64,000 nt of DNA from JAOUEA01 sp040882605. GTDB taxonomy: Bacteria; Actinomycetota; UBA4738; HRBIN12. The position numbers and the translations under genes are program-made. Positions 17,978 to 25,897 of this stretch are shown here, piece by piece (the stretch's first letter is position 1; each line of letters opens with the position of its first letter). The notes below the pieces were generated by a model that did not search any database, had not been told where the DNA came from, and saw only the letters and a program-made list of their open reading frames with translations. The DNA is taken from contig JBBEAY010000047.1 of assembly GCA_040882605.1 (NCBI GenBank), forward strand, positions 1-64,000, read 5' to 3'.

Positions 17978-18714
17978 CCGCACAGGTAGGAACGAGCGAG
18001 TTCGCGGTCGAGCTGCCGGTGTTCACCGGGCCGTTCCGGCTGCTCGCCGAGCTGATCCTCGAGCAGAAGGTCGACGTCTGCGATATCGCGGTGGCCTCGG
18101 TGACCGATCGCTACCTCGAGCACACGAAACACGCGGACCGGTGGAACCTCGAGGAAGCCACCTGGTTCCTCGCGATCTGCGCCGTGTTGCTCGAGTTGAA
18201 GGTCTCGCGCCTGACACCCAAGCGCACCGAGCTCGACGACGACGAACTGCTGGGCCGCTCGCCCGACCTGGTCTATGCTCGTTCGCTCGAGCTGGCGGCG
18301 TTCCGACGCGTGGCCGTAGAGATCGCACGACGCCTCGAGGACGAGGCCGGGTTCTTCTCGCGCGACGTCGGTCCGGGTCCGGAGCTCGCCCATCTCTACC
18401 CCGACCCTATGGCGCACCTTCGGCCACAACAGCTCGCGTCGATGGCGGCGGCGCTGCTGCGTCCAGCTCCGACCCTCGATCTCTCGCACGTGACGCCGGT
18501 GCGGTACACGGTGGCCGAGGCCATGACGACCCTGGAAGAGCGCATCACGAGCTTCGGGGCAGGCGCGACCTTCCGTGACCTGGTCGCCGACTGTGGCGAA
18601 CGCATCCACGTGGTGGTGCGATTCCTGGCGATCCTCGAACTCTACCGTGAAGGTAAGGTCGAGCTTGCGCAAGCCCAGACCTTCGGTGACATCGAGGTCG
18701 AGTGGACCGGTTGA
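17974..18714 (+). CDS. scpA: Segregation and condensation protein A
   Basis: ScpA is the kleisin that bridges the heads of SMC in the chromosome condensation complex. The 246-residue protein has the N-terminal kleisin signature (FTGPFRLLAELILEQKVDVCDI, shown only in part here as FTGPFRLL and KVDVCDI), a central acidic linker and a C-terminal winged helix (VRFLAILELYREGKVEL). GTG 17974 overlaps the trpS stop, and scpB begins seven bases downstream. In M. tuberculosis a ParA-like gene precedes scpA; here trpS does. Confidence 0.94.
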   Translation: MTAQVGTSEFAVELPVFTGPFRLLAELILEQKVDVCDIAVASVTDRYLEHTKHADRWNLEEATWFLAICAVLLELKVSRLTPKRTELDDDELLGRSPDLVYARSLELAAFRRVAVEIARRLEDEAGFFSRDVGPGPELAHLYPDPMAHLRPQQLASMAAALLRPAPTLDLSHVTPVRYTVAEAMTTLEERITSFGAGATFRDLVADCGERIHVVVRFLAILELYREGKVELAQAQTFGDIEVEWTG

Positions 18715-18721
18715 GGGCCCG

Positions 18722-19333
18722 ATGAGCGGGCACGACGCGACTCGGACGCTCGAGGCGCTGTTCTTCGTCTCCGACGAGCCGCTGACCCCGTCGGTGCTCG
18801 CCCAGGCTCTCGACGCCGACCGCCGCACCGTCGAGGGACTCTGCGACCAGCTGCAAGGCGAGTTGGAGGACCGAGGCTCCGGATTGGTGCTGCGCAACGT
18901 CGCGGGTGGCTGGCGCCTCTACACCCATCCCGACAGCGCGCCGGTCGTGGAGCAGTTCGTGCTCTCATCGCGTCAGGCCCGCCTCACGAAGGCTGCGCTA
19001 GAGACTCTTTCGATCGTCGCCTACAAGCAACCGGTCACGAGGCACCAGATCAGCGGCATCCGCGGGGTCAACTCGGACGGCGTGCTCCGAGCGCTCACCG
19101 ACAGAGGCCTGATCGAGGAAGCCGGGCGTGACGAAGCGCCCGGGCGCCCGGTGCTCTACGCAACCACGCCGGGATTCCTCGAGCGCCTCGGACTCCCGTC
19201 GCTGGCCTCGCTCCCGTCGCTCGCCCCGTTGCTCGACCCCGAGCCCGACGACGCGCTGGCCGAGGCTGTCGCAGACGAGGCGCCGAGCGAGATCGTAGCC
19301 GACGACGCGCCATCAGCACCGCCGGAGGACTGA
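18722..19333 (+). CDS. scpB: Segregation and condensation protein B
   Basis: ScpB (203 residues) forms a dimer of two winged-helix domains that binds the ScpA linker in the SMC complex. The family core IVAYKQPVTRHQISGIRGV is near residue 100, and the N-terminal LEALFFVSDEPLTP is typical. The C-terminal 45 residues are an acidic, alanine-rich low-complexity tail (PDDALAEAVADEAPSE) which is probably disordered. It lies directly between scpA and rluB, the standard order. Confidence 0.95.
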   Translation: MSGHDATRTLEALFFVSDEPLTPSVLAQALDADRRTVEGLCDQLQGELEDRGSGLVLRNVAGGWRLYTHPDSAPVVEQFVLSSRQARLTKAALETLSIVAYKQPVTRHQISGIRGVNSDGVLRALTDRGLIEEAGRDEAPGRPVLYATTPGFLERLGLPSLASLPSLAPLLDPEPDDALAEAVADEAPSEIVADDAPSAPPED

Positions 19334-19340
19334 CCTCGCC

Positions 19341-20069
19341 GTGGCGCCGGAGCGACTGCAGAAAGCGCTCGCCCGGGCGGGCTTCGGCTCCCGGCGAGCT
19401 TGCGAGCAACTGATAGCCGAGGGAAGGGTGACCCTCGATGACACGGTGGCAACGCTGGGCGACAAGGTCGAGCCTGGGGTCTCGAAGATCCGGGTCAACG
19501 GGCTCGAGGTCAACCTCGACCCGAGCGTTCGTTACTACGCGCTGCACAAGCCGATCGGGGTCATCACCACGATGCATGATCCGCAGGGCAGGCCCGACAT
19601 CAGGCGCTACCTCCCGCTCGAGGGTCCGCGGATCTTCCCGGTGGGTCGGCTCGACCGAGATTCCGAGGGCCTGCTGTTGCTCACGAACGACGGAGAGCTC
19701 GCCAACCGGCTGATGCACCCGAGTCATGGCGTCGAGAAGGAGTACCTCGCAGAGGTCGATGCCGCTCCGACCGCGAAGCAGCTCGCGCGGGTCCGATCGG
19801 GCGTCGAGCTCGACGACGGACCGGCGCGCGCCGTCCGGGCGCGCATCGTCGGCACCTCGAAGGGTCGTGGCGCGATCCGACTGGTCATGACGGAGGGTCG
19901 AAAGCGCGAGGTGCGCCGGCTGCTCGGGGCGGTCGGTCTGCCGGTCACCCGGCTCGTGCGGCTCCGAGTGGGGCCGATCACCCTGGGCGGTCTCGCGCCA
20001 GGGGAGCTTCGACTGCTCGAGCGAGACGAGATCCAAGCGCTCACCGCCGAGGCCGCGCCCGGGCGGTAG
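19341..20069 (+). CDS. rluB: 23S rRNA pseudouridine synthase (RluB/RsuA family)
   Basis: This 242-residue enzyme has an N-terminal S4 domain (RLQKALARAGFGSRRACEQL) and an RsuA-type catalytic domain with the catalytic aspartate in VGRLDRDSEGLLLLT. The GRKREVRRLL motif late in the protein is also diagnostic. Members convert a uridine in 23S (RluB/RluE/RluF) or 16S (RsuA) rRNA to pseudouridine; position next to scpB points to RluB. The start is GTG 19341. Confidence 0.9.
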   Translation: MAPERLQKALARAGFGSRRACEQLIAEGRVTLDDTVATLGDKVEPGVSKIRVNGLEVNLDPSVRYYALHKPIGVITTMHDPQGRPDIRRYLPLEGPRIFPVGRLDRDSEGLLLLTNDGELANRLMHPSHGVEKEYLAEVDAAPTAKQLARVRSGVELDDGPARAVRARIVGTSKGRGAIRLVMTEGRKREVRRLLGAVGLPVTRLVRLRVGPITLGGLAPGELRLLERDEIQALTAEAAPGR

Positions 20070-20091
20070 CCTGTGGGCCTCCCGCCGCGGA

Positions 20092-20124
20092 GCGGGGCTG
20101 CCCTGCGCCGCTGCGGGGCTGCCC
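20092..20124 (+). repeat. 12-base direct repeat between rluB and aroH
   Basis: GCGGGGCTGCCC occurs at 20092-20103 and 20113-20124, 21 bases apart, in the 86-base gap. Each copy holds a short GGGCTGCCC self-complementary core. It may form a transcript structure or be chance in GC-rich DNA. Confidence 0.5.
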
Positions 20125-20155
20125 GCCATGCGGCGGATCCTTCGACGGGAGAGGC

Positions 20156-20515
20156 ATGACTGTTCGCGCGGCCCGTGGGGCCATCAAGGTGGAACAGGAC
20201 ACGCCATCGTGCGTGCTCGATGCGACGGAGCGTCTGGTCCGAGCCATGCTCGATCGCTACGGCGCCGTCGGTGACGATCTCATCAGCCTGCTGTTCACCG
20301 TCACCGATGACATCGCTTCGGTCTTCCCTGCGGAAGCGGCCCGCCGCATGGGTCTTGGGCTCGTGCCCCTGATGTGCGCCCGTGAGATACCGGTCGTTGG
20401 CTCGATGCCCCTCGTGGTGCGGGTGCTGGTACACCTGCACACCGAACGTTCCCTCGTCGAGATGGAACCCGTGTACCTCGACGGCGCCGAGTCGCTGCGC
20501 GACGACCTCGCATGA
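20156..20515 (+). CDS. aroH: Chorismate mutase, AroH type
   Basis: Monofunctional chorismate mutase of the AroH (trimeric, B. subtilis-like) fold, 119 residues, converting chorismate to prephenate. The signature CAREIPVVGSMPLVVRVLVH contains the catalytic glutamate and arginine, and N-terminal RAARGAIKVEQDT carries the other active-site arginine. ACGGGAGAGGC just before the ATG is the SD. The stop overlaps tyrA as ATGA, so the product feeds directly into prephenate dehydrogenase made from the same message. Confidence 0.93.
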   Translation: MTVRAARGAIKVEQDTPSCVLDATERLVRAMLDRYGAVGDDLISLLFTVTDDIASVFPAEAARRMGLGLVPLMCAREIPVVGSMPLVVRVLVHLHTERSLVEMEPVYLDGAESLRDDLA

Positions 20516-21606
20516 CCCGCTCCCAACGCGTGAGCGTCGTCGGCACGGGTTTCATCGGCACATCGATCGCGCTCGCCGCAGCCAGAGCCGACGCCACAGT
20601 CTCGACGTGGGACGCCGACGACGACGTCGCCGGACGAGCCTCACAGATCGCGGCGTCGCGGCCGGCCGCGACGCTCGACGACGCCGTCGAGGGCGCAGAC
20701 ATCGTGGTGGTGGCGACGCCCATCCCCACCATCGCCGCGCTCGTCGCCGCGTGCCTCGCCTCGTCGCCGGGGGCGGTGGTGACCGACGTCGGCAGCGTGA
20801 AGGCGGCCTTGGTACGAGACACGATCGAGCTGACGCCGGCCGATGACGCGCCGAGGTTCGTGCCGGGCCACCCCCTAGGCGGGAGTGAGCGGTCAGGCCC
20901 CGAGCACGCATCGGCCTCGGTGGTCGATGGCATCGTGTGGGCCCTCACCCCGCACGGCACGAGCGACCCGGCGGCGGTCGAGACCCTCGAGGTGTGGGTC
21001 GCCTCCCTCGGGGCGCGTCCGGTTCGGCTCGACCCGGAACGTCACGACCGGCTCGTGGCGTTCGTGAGCCACCTGCCGCAGGTCGCCTCGACCGCATTGA
21101 TGAGCCTGGCGGCCACCGAGGAAGCAGGAGAGCCCGAGATCCTGCTGCTCGCCGCGGGCGGATTCCGTGATCTCACCCGGCTCGCGGCCTCGAACCCCGC
21201 ACTCTGGAGCGACATAGTGCTCGCGAACCGGTCGGCGATCGCCGAGGCCATCGATCTGTACACCGAACGTCTCGGCCGCCTGCGCGACGAGATCGTGGGG
21301 GAGCGAGGCGCCGAAGTGGAAGCCATCTTCGCCGAGGCCAAGCATGCGCGGCTCAGGCTTGCGACGAAGCCCACTGTGCGTGCCGGGGTGGCCGTGCTGC
21401 AGATCGAAGTGCCCGACCGGCCCGGAGCGCTCGCGAATCTCACCGCGGTGCTCGGTGCCGGTGAGGTAAACATCGAGGACCTCCAGATCGTGCACTCGCC
21501 AGAGGGTGGGCGAGGCACGGTGCATCTCACCGTGGCCGCCGACGCTGCCGAACGAGCGGGCTCGGTGCTTGGAAACGTCGGCCTCGACCCCATCAGGCTC
21601 GCCTGA
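20512..21606 (+). CDS. tyrA: Prephenate dehydrogenase with C-terminal ACT domain
   Basis: This 364-residue enzyme oxidises prephenate to 4-hydroxyphenylpyruvate in tyrosine synthesis. The nucleotide motif GTGFIGTSIALAAA opens the N-terminal Rossmann domain; the helical domain contains the conserved GHPLGGSE and FVSHLPQVAS motifs. Residues about 285-360 form an ACT domain (VPDRPGALANLTAVLGAGEVNIED in part: DRPGALANL, NIEDLQ), the likely site of feedback control by tyrosine. It is coupled to aroH upstream and lies seven bases from aroA. Confidence 0.94.
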   Translation: MTRSQRVSVVGTGFIGTSIALAAARADATVSTWDADDDVAGRASQIAASRPAATLDDAVEGADIVVVATPIPTIAALVAACLASSPGAVVTDVGSVKAALVRDTIELTPADDAPRFVPGHPLGGSERSGPEHASASVVDGIVWALTPHGTSDPAAVETLEVWVASLGARPVRLDPERHDRLVAFVSHLPQVASTALMSLAATEEAGEPEILLLAAGGFRDLTRLAASNPALWSDIVLANRSAIAEAIDLYTERLGRLRDEIVGERGAEVEAIFAEAKHARLRLATKPTVRAGVAVLQIEVPDRPGALANLTAVLGAGEVNIEDLQIVHSPEGGRGTVHLTVAADAAERAGSVLGNVGLDPIRLA

Positions 21607-21612
21607 GCTCCG

Positions 21613-23001
21613 ATGCGCGCGCTCATCATGCCCGGCGGCCGGTTGCGCGGAACGACCAGCGTGCCCGGCGATAAATCGATCGCACACCGATGGTTGATAC
21701 TCGCCGCAACGGCTGAAGGCCGTAGCAGTCTCCTTGAGGTTCCGAACTCCCTCGACGTTCGCTCGACGGCTTCGTGCCTTGCGTTCCTCATGAGCAAGGG
21801 TCGACCTGCACTGCATGCGTGGGCTACCAACGATCGCCGGGCCCCCGAGGGTCATCGTTCCACGTGGAACGTCAGGGTCGAGGGTGAGACCGCAGTGGGT
21901 TCTGCTGAGGCACTTGAGGTCGAGGGTAAGGGGCGACGGGGATTGATCGAGCCCGAAGGCGAGCTCGATTGCGGCAACTCGGGAACCACGATGCGGCTGC
22001 TCATGGGCGTGGTGGCGACGAGTGGCTTCCGGTCGGTGCTCACCGGTGACACGAGCCTGCGCAACCGTCCGATGGAGCGCGTCGCGGTGCCGCTCCGCAC
22101 GATGGGCGCCGCGATCGAGACGAGCGACGGGCACGCCCCCATCGTCGTCGTCGGCGCACGGTTGCACGGGGCGGAGTGCGCCCCCGTAACGGCGAGCGCG
22201 CAGGTCAAGAGCGCTGTGCTCCTCGCAGGCGTCGATGCAGATGGAACCACCGCGTTCAGCGAGCCGGCCACGACGCGCGATCACACCGAGCGAGCGCTGC
22301 GAGCGCTCGGTGCACCGATCGAGATCGTCGCCGGTCGGACCGAGGTGCGCCGATTCCAGCATGAGGGCTTCTCCGCGTTGGTGCCGGGCGACCCGTCGTC
22401 GGCCGCCTTCCTCATCGCGGCTGCTGCCTTGACCGGCTCAGAGATCACCATCACCGGCGTGGGGCTCAACCCGACGAGGACCCACTTCCTCGAAGTGATG
22501 GCTCGCATGGGCGTGCGCACCGAGCAGAGCGTAGTGCGGGAAGAGCTGGGTGAGCCCGTCGGCGACATCCACGTGTTTCCCACCGAAGGCCTCGGCTCGG
22601 TTCGCGTCGCAGCCGCAGAGCTACCGCTCGTGATCGACGAGGTGCCGGTGCTCGCCATGCTCGCCGTCCACGCTGCGTCGGACTCGTGGTTCCTCGAGGC
22701 AGGCGAGCTGAGGGTAAAGGAATCCGATCGCCTGGAGGGTTTGGCCGCCGGCATCCGCGACCTCGGCGGGCACGCTGCCGCGGAGGGCGATGACTTGGTC
22801 GTGGCAGGCGGTGGACTCGATGGGGGACGTGGGAACGCACATGACGACCACCGCATGGCGATGGCGTTCGCGGTCGCGGGCCTCGCTGCTCACGGCGCCG
22901 TCGAGGTCGACGGCATCGAGAGCGCCGAGGTGTCGTTCCCTGGCTTCATGGGAACGCTCGCGTCCCTCGGTGCATCGATCGAACCGGTCGAGGCCGCATG
23001 A
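21613..23001 (+). CDS. aroA: 3-phosphoshikimate 1-carboxyvinyltransferase (EPSP synthase)
   Basis: EPSP synthase (462 residues) joins shikimate 3-phosphate and phosphoenolpyruvate in the shikimate pathway. Motifs are intact: VPGDKSIAHR, ELDCGNSGTTMRLL, RVKESDRLE and AHDDHRMAM. Between CLAFLMSKG (about residue 62) and ELDCGNSG (118) the protein is some 25-30 residues longer than I expect for the family. This stretch and the surrounding 5' third use codons (AAA, ATA, AGT, CTT, GTT) that are rare in neighbouring genes. A parS-like palindrome lies within it. The stop overlaps cmk as ATGA. Confidence 0.94.
   Translation: MRALIMPGGRLRGTTSVPGDKSIAHRWLILAATAEGRSSLLEVPNSLDVRSTASCLAFLMSKGRPALHAWATNDRRAPEGHRSTWNVRVEGETAVGSAEALEVEGKGRRGLIEPEGELDCGNSGTTMRLLMGVVATSGFRSVLTGDTSLRNRPMERVAVPLRTMGAAIETSDGHAPIVVVGARLHGAECAPVTASAQVKSAVLLAGVDADGTTAFSEPATTRDHTERALRALGAPIEIVAGRTEVRRFQHEGFSALVPGDPSSAAFLIAAAALTGSEITITGVGLNPTRTHFLEVMARMGVRTEQSVVREELGEPVGDIHVFPTEGLGSVRVAAAELPLVIDEVPVLAMLAVHAASDSWFLEAGELRVKESDRLEGLAAGIRDLGGHAAAEGDDLVVAGGGLDGGRGNAHDDHRMAMAFAVAGLAAHGAVEVDGIESAEVSFPGFMGTLASLGASIEPVEAA
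21856..21871. promoter_or_regulatory. parS: parS-like palindrome inside aroA
   Basis: CGTTCCACGTGGAACG is a perfect 16-base palindrome. Its 14-base core GTTCCACGTGGAAC equals the core of the ParB-binding parS sites of Pseudomonas and is close to the GTTTCACGTGAAAC consensus of other bacteria. It encodes residues 82-86 (RSTWN) of AroA. No other copy with both arms was found by eye in the window. It lies 2.5-4 kb from scpAB, whose SMC partner is loaded at ParB-parS in other bacteria. Confidence 0.6.
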
Positions 23002-23660
23002 GCCGGCCCCGTGTGATCGCGATCGACGGCGCCGCCGGCAGCGGTAAGAGCACACTGGCCGGGCGCCTGGCGAGGGCGCTCGAGCTTCCATACGTAAATA
23101 CCGGACTGATGTACCGAGCGCTCGCGGCCGCAGCCGTGCGCGAGGGAGTCCCTCCCGACGACGAGAGCGGTCTGCTCGAGCTGACGCGCGGATTGAGGTT
23201 CATCTTGCGGGTTGCGCCGCCCGGCGACCTCGAGGTCGAGGGTTACGAGTTCGAAGAGCTCTCGAGCATCGAGGTCGAGTCGACGGTCTCTATCGTGGCG
23301 AGTCACCCCGTCGTTCGCGCTCACATGCGCCGTGAGCAGCGAGAGCTCGGTGACGCCCACGGCGCCGTCATGGAAGGTCGAGACATCGCGTCGGTTGTGT
23401 TCGCCGACGCGACGGTCAAGCTCTACCTGCACGCCCCGGCGCACCTGCGCGCGGAGCGACGTGCGAGCGAACGCACGGCTCCGAGCTTCGACGAGCTCGC
23501 GACCGCGCTCGTCGCGCGCGACGAGCGCGACGCCCGAACGAATCCACATGAGCCCGCTCGGGGTGCGGTGGTGCTCGACACCAGCGACCTCGACCCCGCC
23601 CAGACGCTCGAGGCTGCCCTTGCGGTCGTGCGGGAGCTAGCGCCGGAGCTCGTGCCGTGA
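22998..23660 (+). CDS. cmk: Cytidylate kinase
   Basis: CMP/dCMP kinase (220 residues) uses ATP to make CDP/dCDP. The P-loop is DGAAGSGKST near residue 10, followed by the nucleotide-binding YVNTGLMYRA, the GRDIASVVFADA motif, and the LID arginines in RAERRASER. ATGA overlap with aroA and GTGA overlap with der show tight translational coupling. The scpB-rluB-...-cmk-der order matches Rv1710-Rv1713. Confidence 0.95.
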   Translation: MSRPRVIAIDGAAGSGKSTLAGRLARALELPYVNTGLMYRALAAAAVREGVPPDDESGLLELTRGLRFILRVAPPGDLEVEGYEFEELSSIEVESTVSIVASHPVVRAHMRREQRELGDAHGAVMEGRDIASVVFADATVKLYLHAPAHLRAERRASERTAPSFDELATALVARDERDARTNPHEPARGAVVLDTSDLDPAQTLEAALAVVRELAPELVP

Positions 23661-25003
23661 GTGGGCTCGATCACGAGGGCAGCGACCCCACCACCGGCGC
23701 CCGTGTGCCCCGGATCGCCGTGATCGGCAGGCAGAACGTCGGGAAGTCGACGCTCGTGAACCGGCTCTTCGGTGGCCGCGAAGCGATCGCGCATGAGATG
23801 GCGGGAGTGACGCGCGATCGCGTCGAGCTCGAGACCACCTGGCGCGGCCGGCGCTTCTCGCTCGTCGACACCGCCGGGTACCTTCAGGAAGCCAGCGGCG
23901 TCGAGGTGCTCGCCCGCGACCAGGCGGACCGTGCGATCGACCAAGCCGACCTGATCATGCTGGTCGTCGATGCGCGATCATCGATCACCGAGGAAGACGG
24001 GGCGCTCGCTCGCCGGTTGCGCCGAGCCACCGTTCCCGTCCTCGTGGTGGCCAACAAGGTCGACACCGAGAGCGAGGAACCCGGTTCAGCCGCCTTCCAC
24101 GCGCTCGGCCTCGGCGATCCGTTCCCGGTCTCTGGTATGCATGGACGCGCCGCTGGCGATCTGCTCGACCGGATCGTGCAGTTGTTGCCCGATGCGCCGC
24201 GTGAGAACGACGGGGGCGACGCCGATGCGCCCCGGTTCGCGCTCGTCGGCAGGCCGAACGTCGGCAAATCCAGCCTGTTCAACCGCATGGTGGGCCATCA
24301 GCGCTCGGTGGTGTTCGAGGAAGCCGGCACCACCCGCGACGCGGTCGACGCGGTGGTGCAGTGGCCGGACGGACCGGCTCGATTCGTCGACACCGCAGGC
24401 ATGCGCCGCCGGACGAAGGTGCACGGGGTCGAGTACTTCAGCGTCGTCCGTGCCACCCAGGCGATCGAGCGTGCGCAGGTGGCCATGGTCGTGATCGATG
24501 CCGAACAGGGATTCACCGTCGAGGACAAGAAGATCGCCAACATCGTGATCGCCGCGGGCCGGGCATTGATCCTGATCGCGAACAAGTGGGACCTCGTGGA
24601 GGACAAGGACGACACTTACGCCGACCTCACCCGCACCGTAAGGCAGTTCGCTGCCGCACCCGTGATGCGAGCCTCAGCGGTGACCGGACGGGGAGTGCAC
24701 CGTCTTCCGCCGGTGCTCATCGACCTGCACGCCAGATGGAGCTCGAGGGTCCCGACATCGAAGGTCAACGACGTGATCCAACGTGCCCAGCGCGAACGAC
24801 CCACGCCCCGTGAGGCGGGAACGTTGCATTACGCGACCCAGGTCTCGACCGGGCCTCCCACGTTCGTGGTTTTCGGCGGCGCCGGCGAGCCCGATGCCAC
24901 CTATCGCCGCTACATCGAGGGCCGCCTGCGTCGCCAGTTCCATCTCGAGGGTGTCCCGGTTCGCGTGCGATACCGACCGAGGAAGCAGCGCTCACCCCGC
25001 TGA
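23657..25003 (+). CDS. der: Ribosome biogenesis GTPase Der (EngA)
   Basis: Der has two tandem GTPase domains and acts in 50S subunit assembly. Domain 1 has GRQNVGKST, DTAGYL and NKVD; domain 2 has GRPNVGKSSLF, DTAGMRRR and NKWD. The C-terminal KH-like domain (about residues 355-448) ends in VRYRPRKQRSPR, typical of the family. Length 448 is normal. GTG 23657 overlaps the cmk stop. It ends the long plus-strand aro/scp gene run. Confidence 0.96.
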   Translation: MSGLDHEGSDPTTGARVPRIAVIGRQNVGKSTLVNRLFGGREAIAHEMAGVTRDRVELETTWRGRRFSLVDTAGYLQEASGVEVLARDQADRAIDQADLIMLVVDARSSITEEDGALARRLRRATVPVLVVANKVDTESEEPGSAAFHALGLGDPFPVSGMHGRAAGDLLDRIVQLLPDAPRENDGGDADAPRFALVGRPNVGKSSLFNRMVGHQRSVVFEEAGTTRDAVDAVVQWPDGPARFVDTAGMRRRTKVHGVEYFSVVRATQAIERAQVAMVVIDAEQGFTVEDKKIANIVIAAGRALILIANKWDLVEDKDDTYADLTRTVRQFAAAPVMRASAVTGRGVHRLPPVLIDLHARWSSRVPTSKVNDVIQRAQRERPTPREAGTLHYATQVSTGPPTFVVFGGAGEPDATYRRYIEGRLRRQFHLEGVPVRVRYRPRKQRSPR

Positions 25004-25027
25004 CAGGCGGCGCCTCCCCTCGACGCT

Positions 25028-25046
25028 CTAGTCTGTCGCAGACTAG
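25028..25046 (+). terminator. Hairpin after der
   Basis: CTAGTCTG (25028-25035) and CAGACTAG (25039-25046) form a perfect eight-base stem with a TCG loop, 25 bases after the der stop. It probably ends the der transcript before the tRNA gene, though no T-tract follows. Confidence 0.65.
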
Positions 25047-25080
25047 CGGAGCGGGACGGCCCGGACACCGCCGGAGCGGA

Positions 25081-25114
25081 CAGCAGCCGGATCGAGCGGC
25101 CAGCAGCCGGATCG
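25081..25114 (+). repeat. 14-base direct repeat upstream of tRNA-Pro
   Basis: CAGCAGCCGGATCG is present at 25081-25094 and again at 25101-25114, exactly 20 bases apart, ending ten bases before the tRNA -10. It could be a binding site pair for a regulator of the tRNA promoter or a short duplication. Confidence 0.6.
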
Positions 25115-25123
25115 GACAGCGGA

Positions 25124-25129
25124 TAGACT
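25124..25129 (+). promoter_or_regulatory. -10 element of tRNA-Pro (TAGACT)
   Basis: TAGACT lies ten bases before the tRNA 5' end. The region 17 bases further upstream is inside the second direct repeat and has no good -35 match. Confidence 0.55.
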
Positions 25130-25139
25130 CTCGGCTGCA

Positions 25140-25213
25140 CGGGACGTGGCGCAGTTTGGTAGCGCACCGGTCTGGGGGACCGGGGGTCGCGGGTTCAAGT
25201 CCCGCCGTCCCGA
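25140..25213 (+). tRNA. tRNA-Pro (anticodon GGG)
   Basis: A 74-base cloverleaf. The acceptor stem is CGGGACG (25140-25146) with CGTCCCG (25206-25212) and discriminator A. The anticodon stem CCGGT/ACCGG encloses the loop with anticodon GGG, reading CCC/CCT proline codons. The T-arm GCGGGTTCAAGTCCCGC is intact. CCA is not encoded. It stands alone between der and the phosphatidyltransferase gene. Confidence 0.96.
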
Positions 25214-25216
25214 CCG

Positions 25217-25792
25217 ATGGATCGCTCAGGTGAGCCCGCGTCGGCGTCGAACCGTGTGCTCACCGTTCCCAACGCGATCTCGTTCGCTCGGATCGCGACG
25301 ATACCGGTCTTCTGCGCGCTGATCGTCGATCGCGACACTACGCCGTGGGGCATCGTGGCCTTCGGTCTCGTGGTGGCCACCGATTGGATCGACGGCACGA
25401 TCGCCCGTCGCACGGGACAGGTCACGGAGCTGGGGAAGCTCTTGGATCCGTTGGCCGACAGGACCGCGATCGCGGCCGGACTGATCGCGCTCGCCGTCCG
25501 GGGGGTGTTCCCCTGGTGGGCGGCGGCGCTCATCCTCGTGCGCGATGTGTCGGTTCTGGTGGCTGGCGCCCTCCTGTTGCGGCGCGGGGTGCGCATCGAC
25601 GTTCGGCGCGTCGGCAAGGTGGCGACATTCTCGCTGATGATCGCGATCCCCGCGGTCTCATGGGGCTCGCTCGGACTGTGGCCATCGTCCGCCGCCCTCG
25701 CGATCGGGTGGCTCGCGTATTCCGGGGGCATCGTGCAGTACTACATCGCTGCGGCGGCCTACGCGGTGGACCTGCGGCGGGCGCTCGCCTGA
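25217..25792 (+). CDS. CDP-alcohol phosphatidyltransferase (PgsA-like)
   Basis: This 191-residue membrane enzyme has the CDP-alcohol phosphatidyltransferase signature D-G-x2-A-R-x8-G-x3-D-x3-D, seen as DGTIARRTGQVTELGKLLDP and the following LADR. About five membrane helices can be drawn. The family moves a phosphatidyl group from CDP-diacylglycerol to glycerol 3-phosphate, inositol phosphate or another phospholipid. Genomic neighbourhood (before gcvH-garA) is that of pgsA2, Rv1822, so phosphatidylglycerophosphate synthase is likely but not certain. The start, ATG 25217, is three bases after the tRNA. Confidence 0.88.
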   Translation: MDRSGEPASASNRVLTVPNAISFARIATIPVFCALIVDRDTTPWGIVAFGLVVATDWIDGTIARRTGQVTELGKLLDPLADRTAIAAGLIALAVRGVFPWWAAALILVRDVSVLVAGALLLRRGVRIDVRRVGKVATFSLMIAIPAVSWGSLGLWPSSAALAIGWLAYSGGIVQYYIAAAAYAVDLRRALA

Positions 25793-25897
25793 ACGCCGGG
25801 CATGTGCGCCGATCTCGGATTATCGTGCGATACGCAGGCGACCCCGATCGTGGTGGGTCGATGACCAGAAGCCGATAGAAACAGGAGGAGGCGCGCG

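Noticed and set aside
25793..25897. Glycine riboswitch before gcvH (also checked before gcvPA)
   Set aside because: The gap is only 105 bases, and I could not find the paired aptamer motifs; gcvPA has almost no untranslated region.
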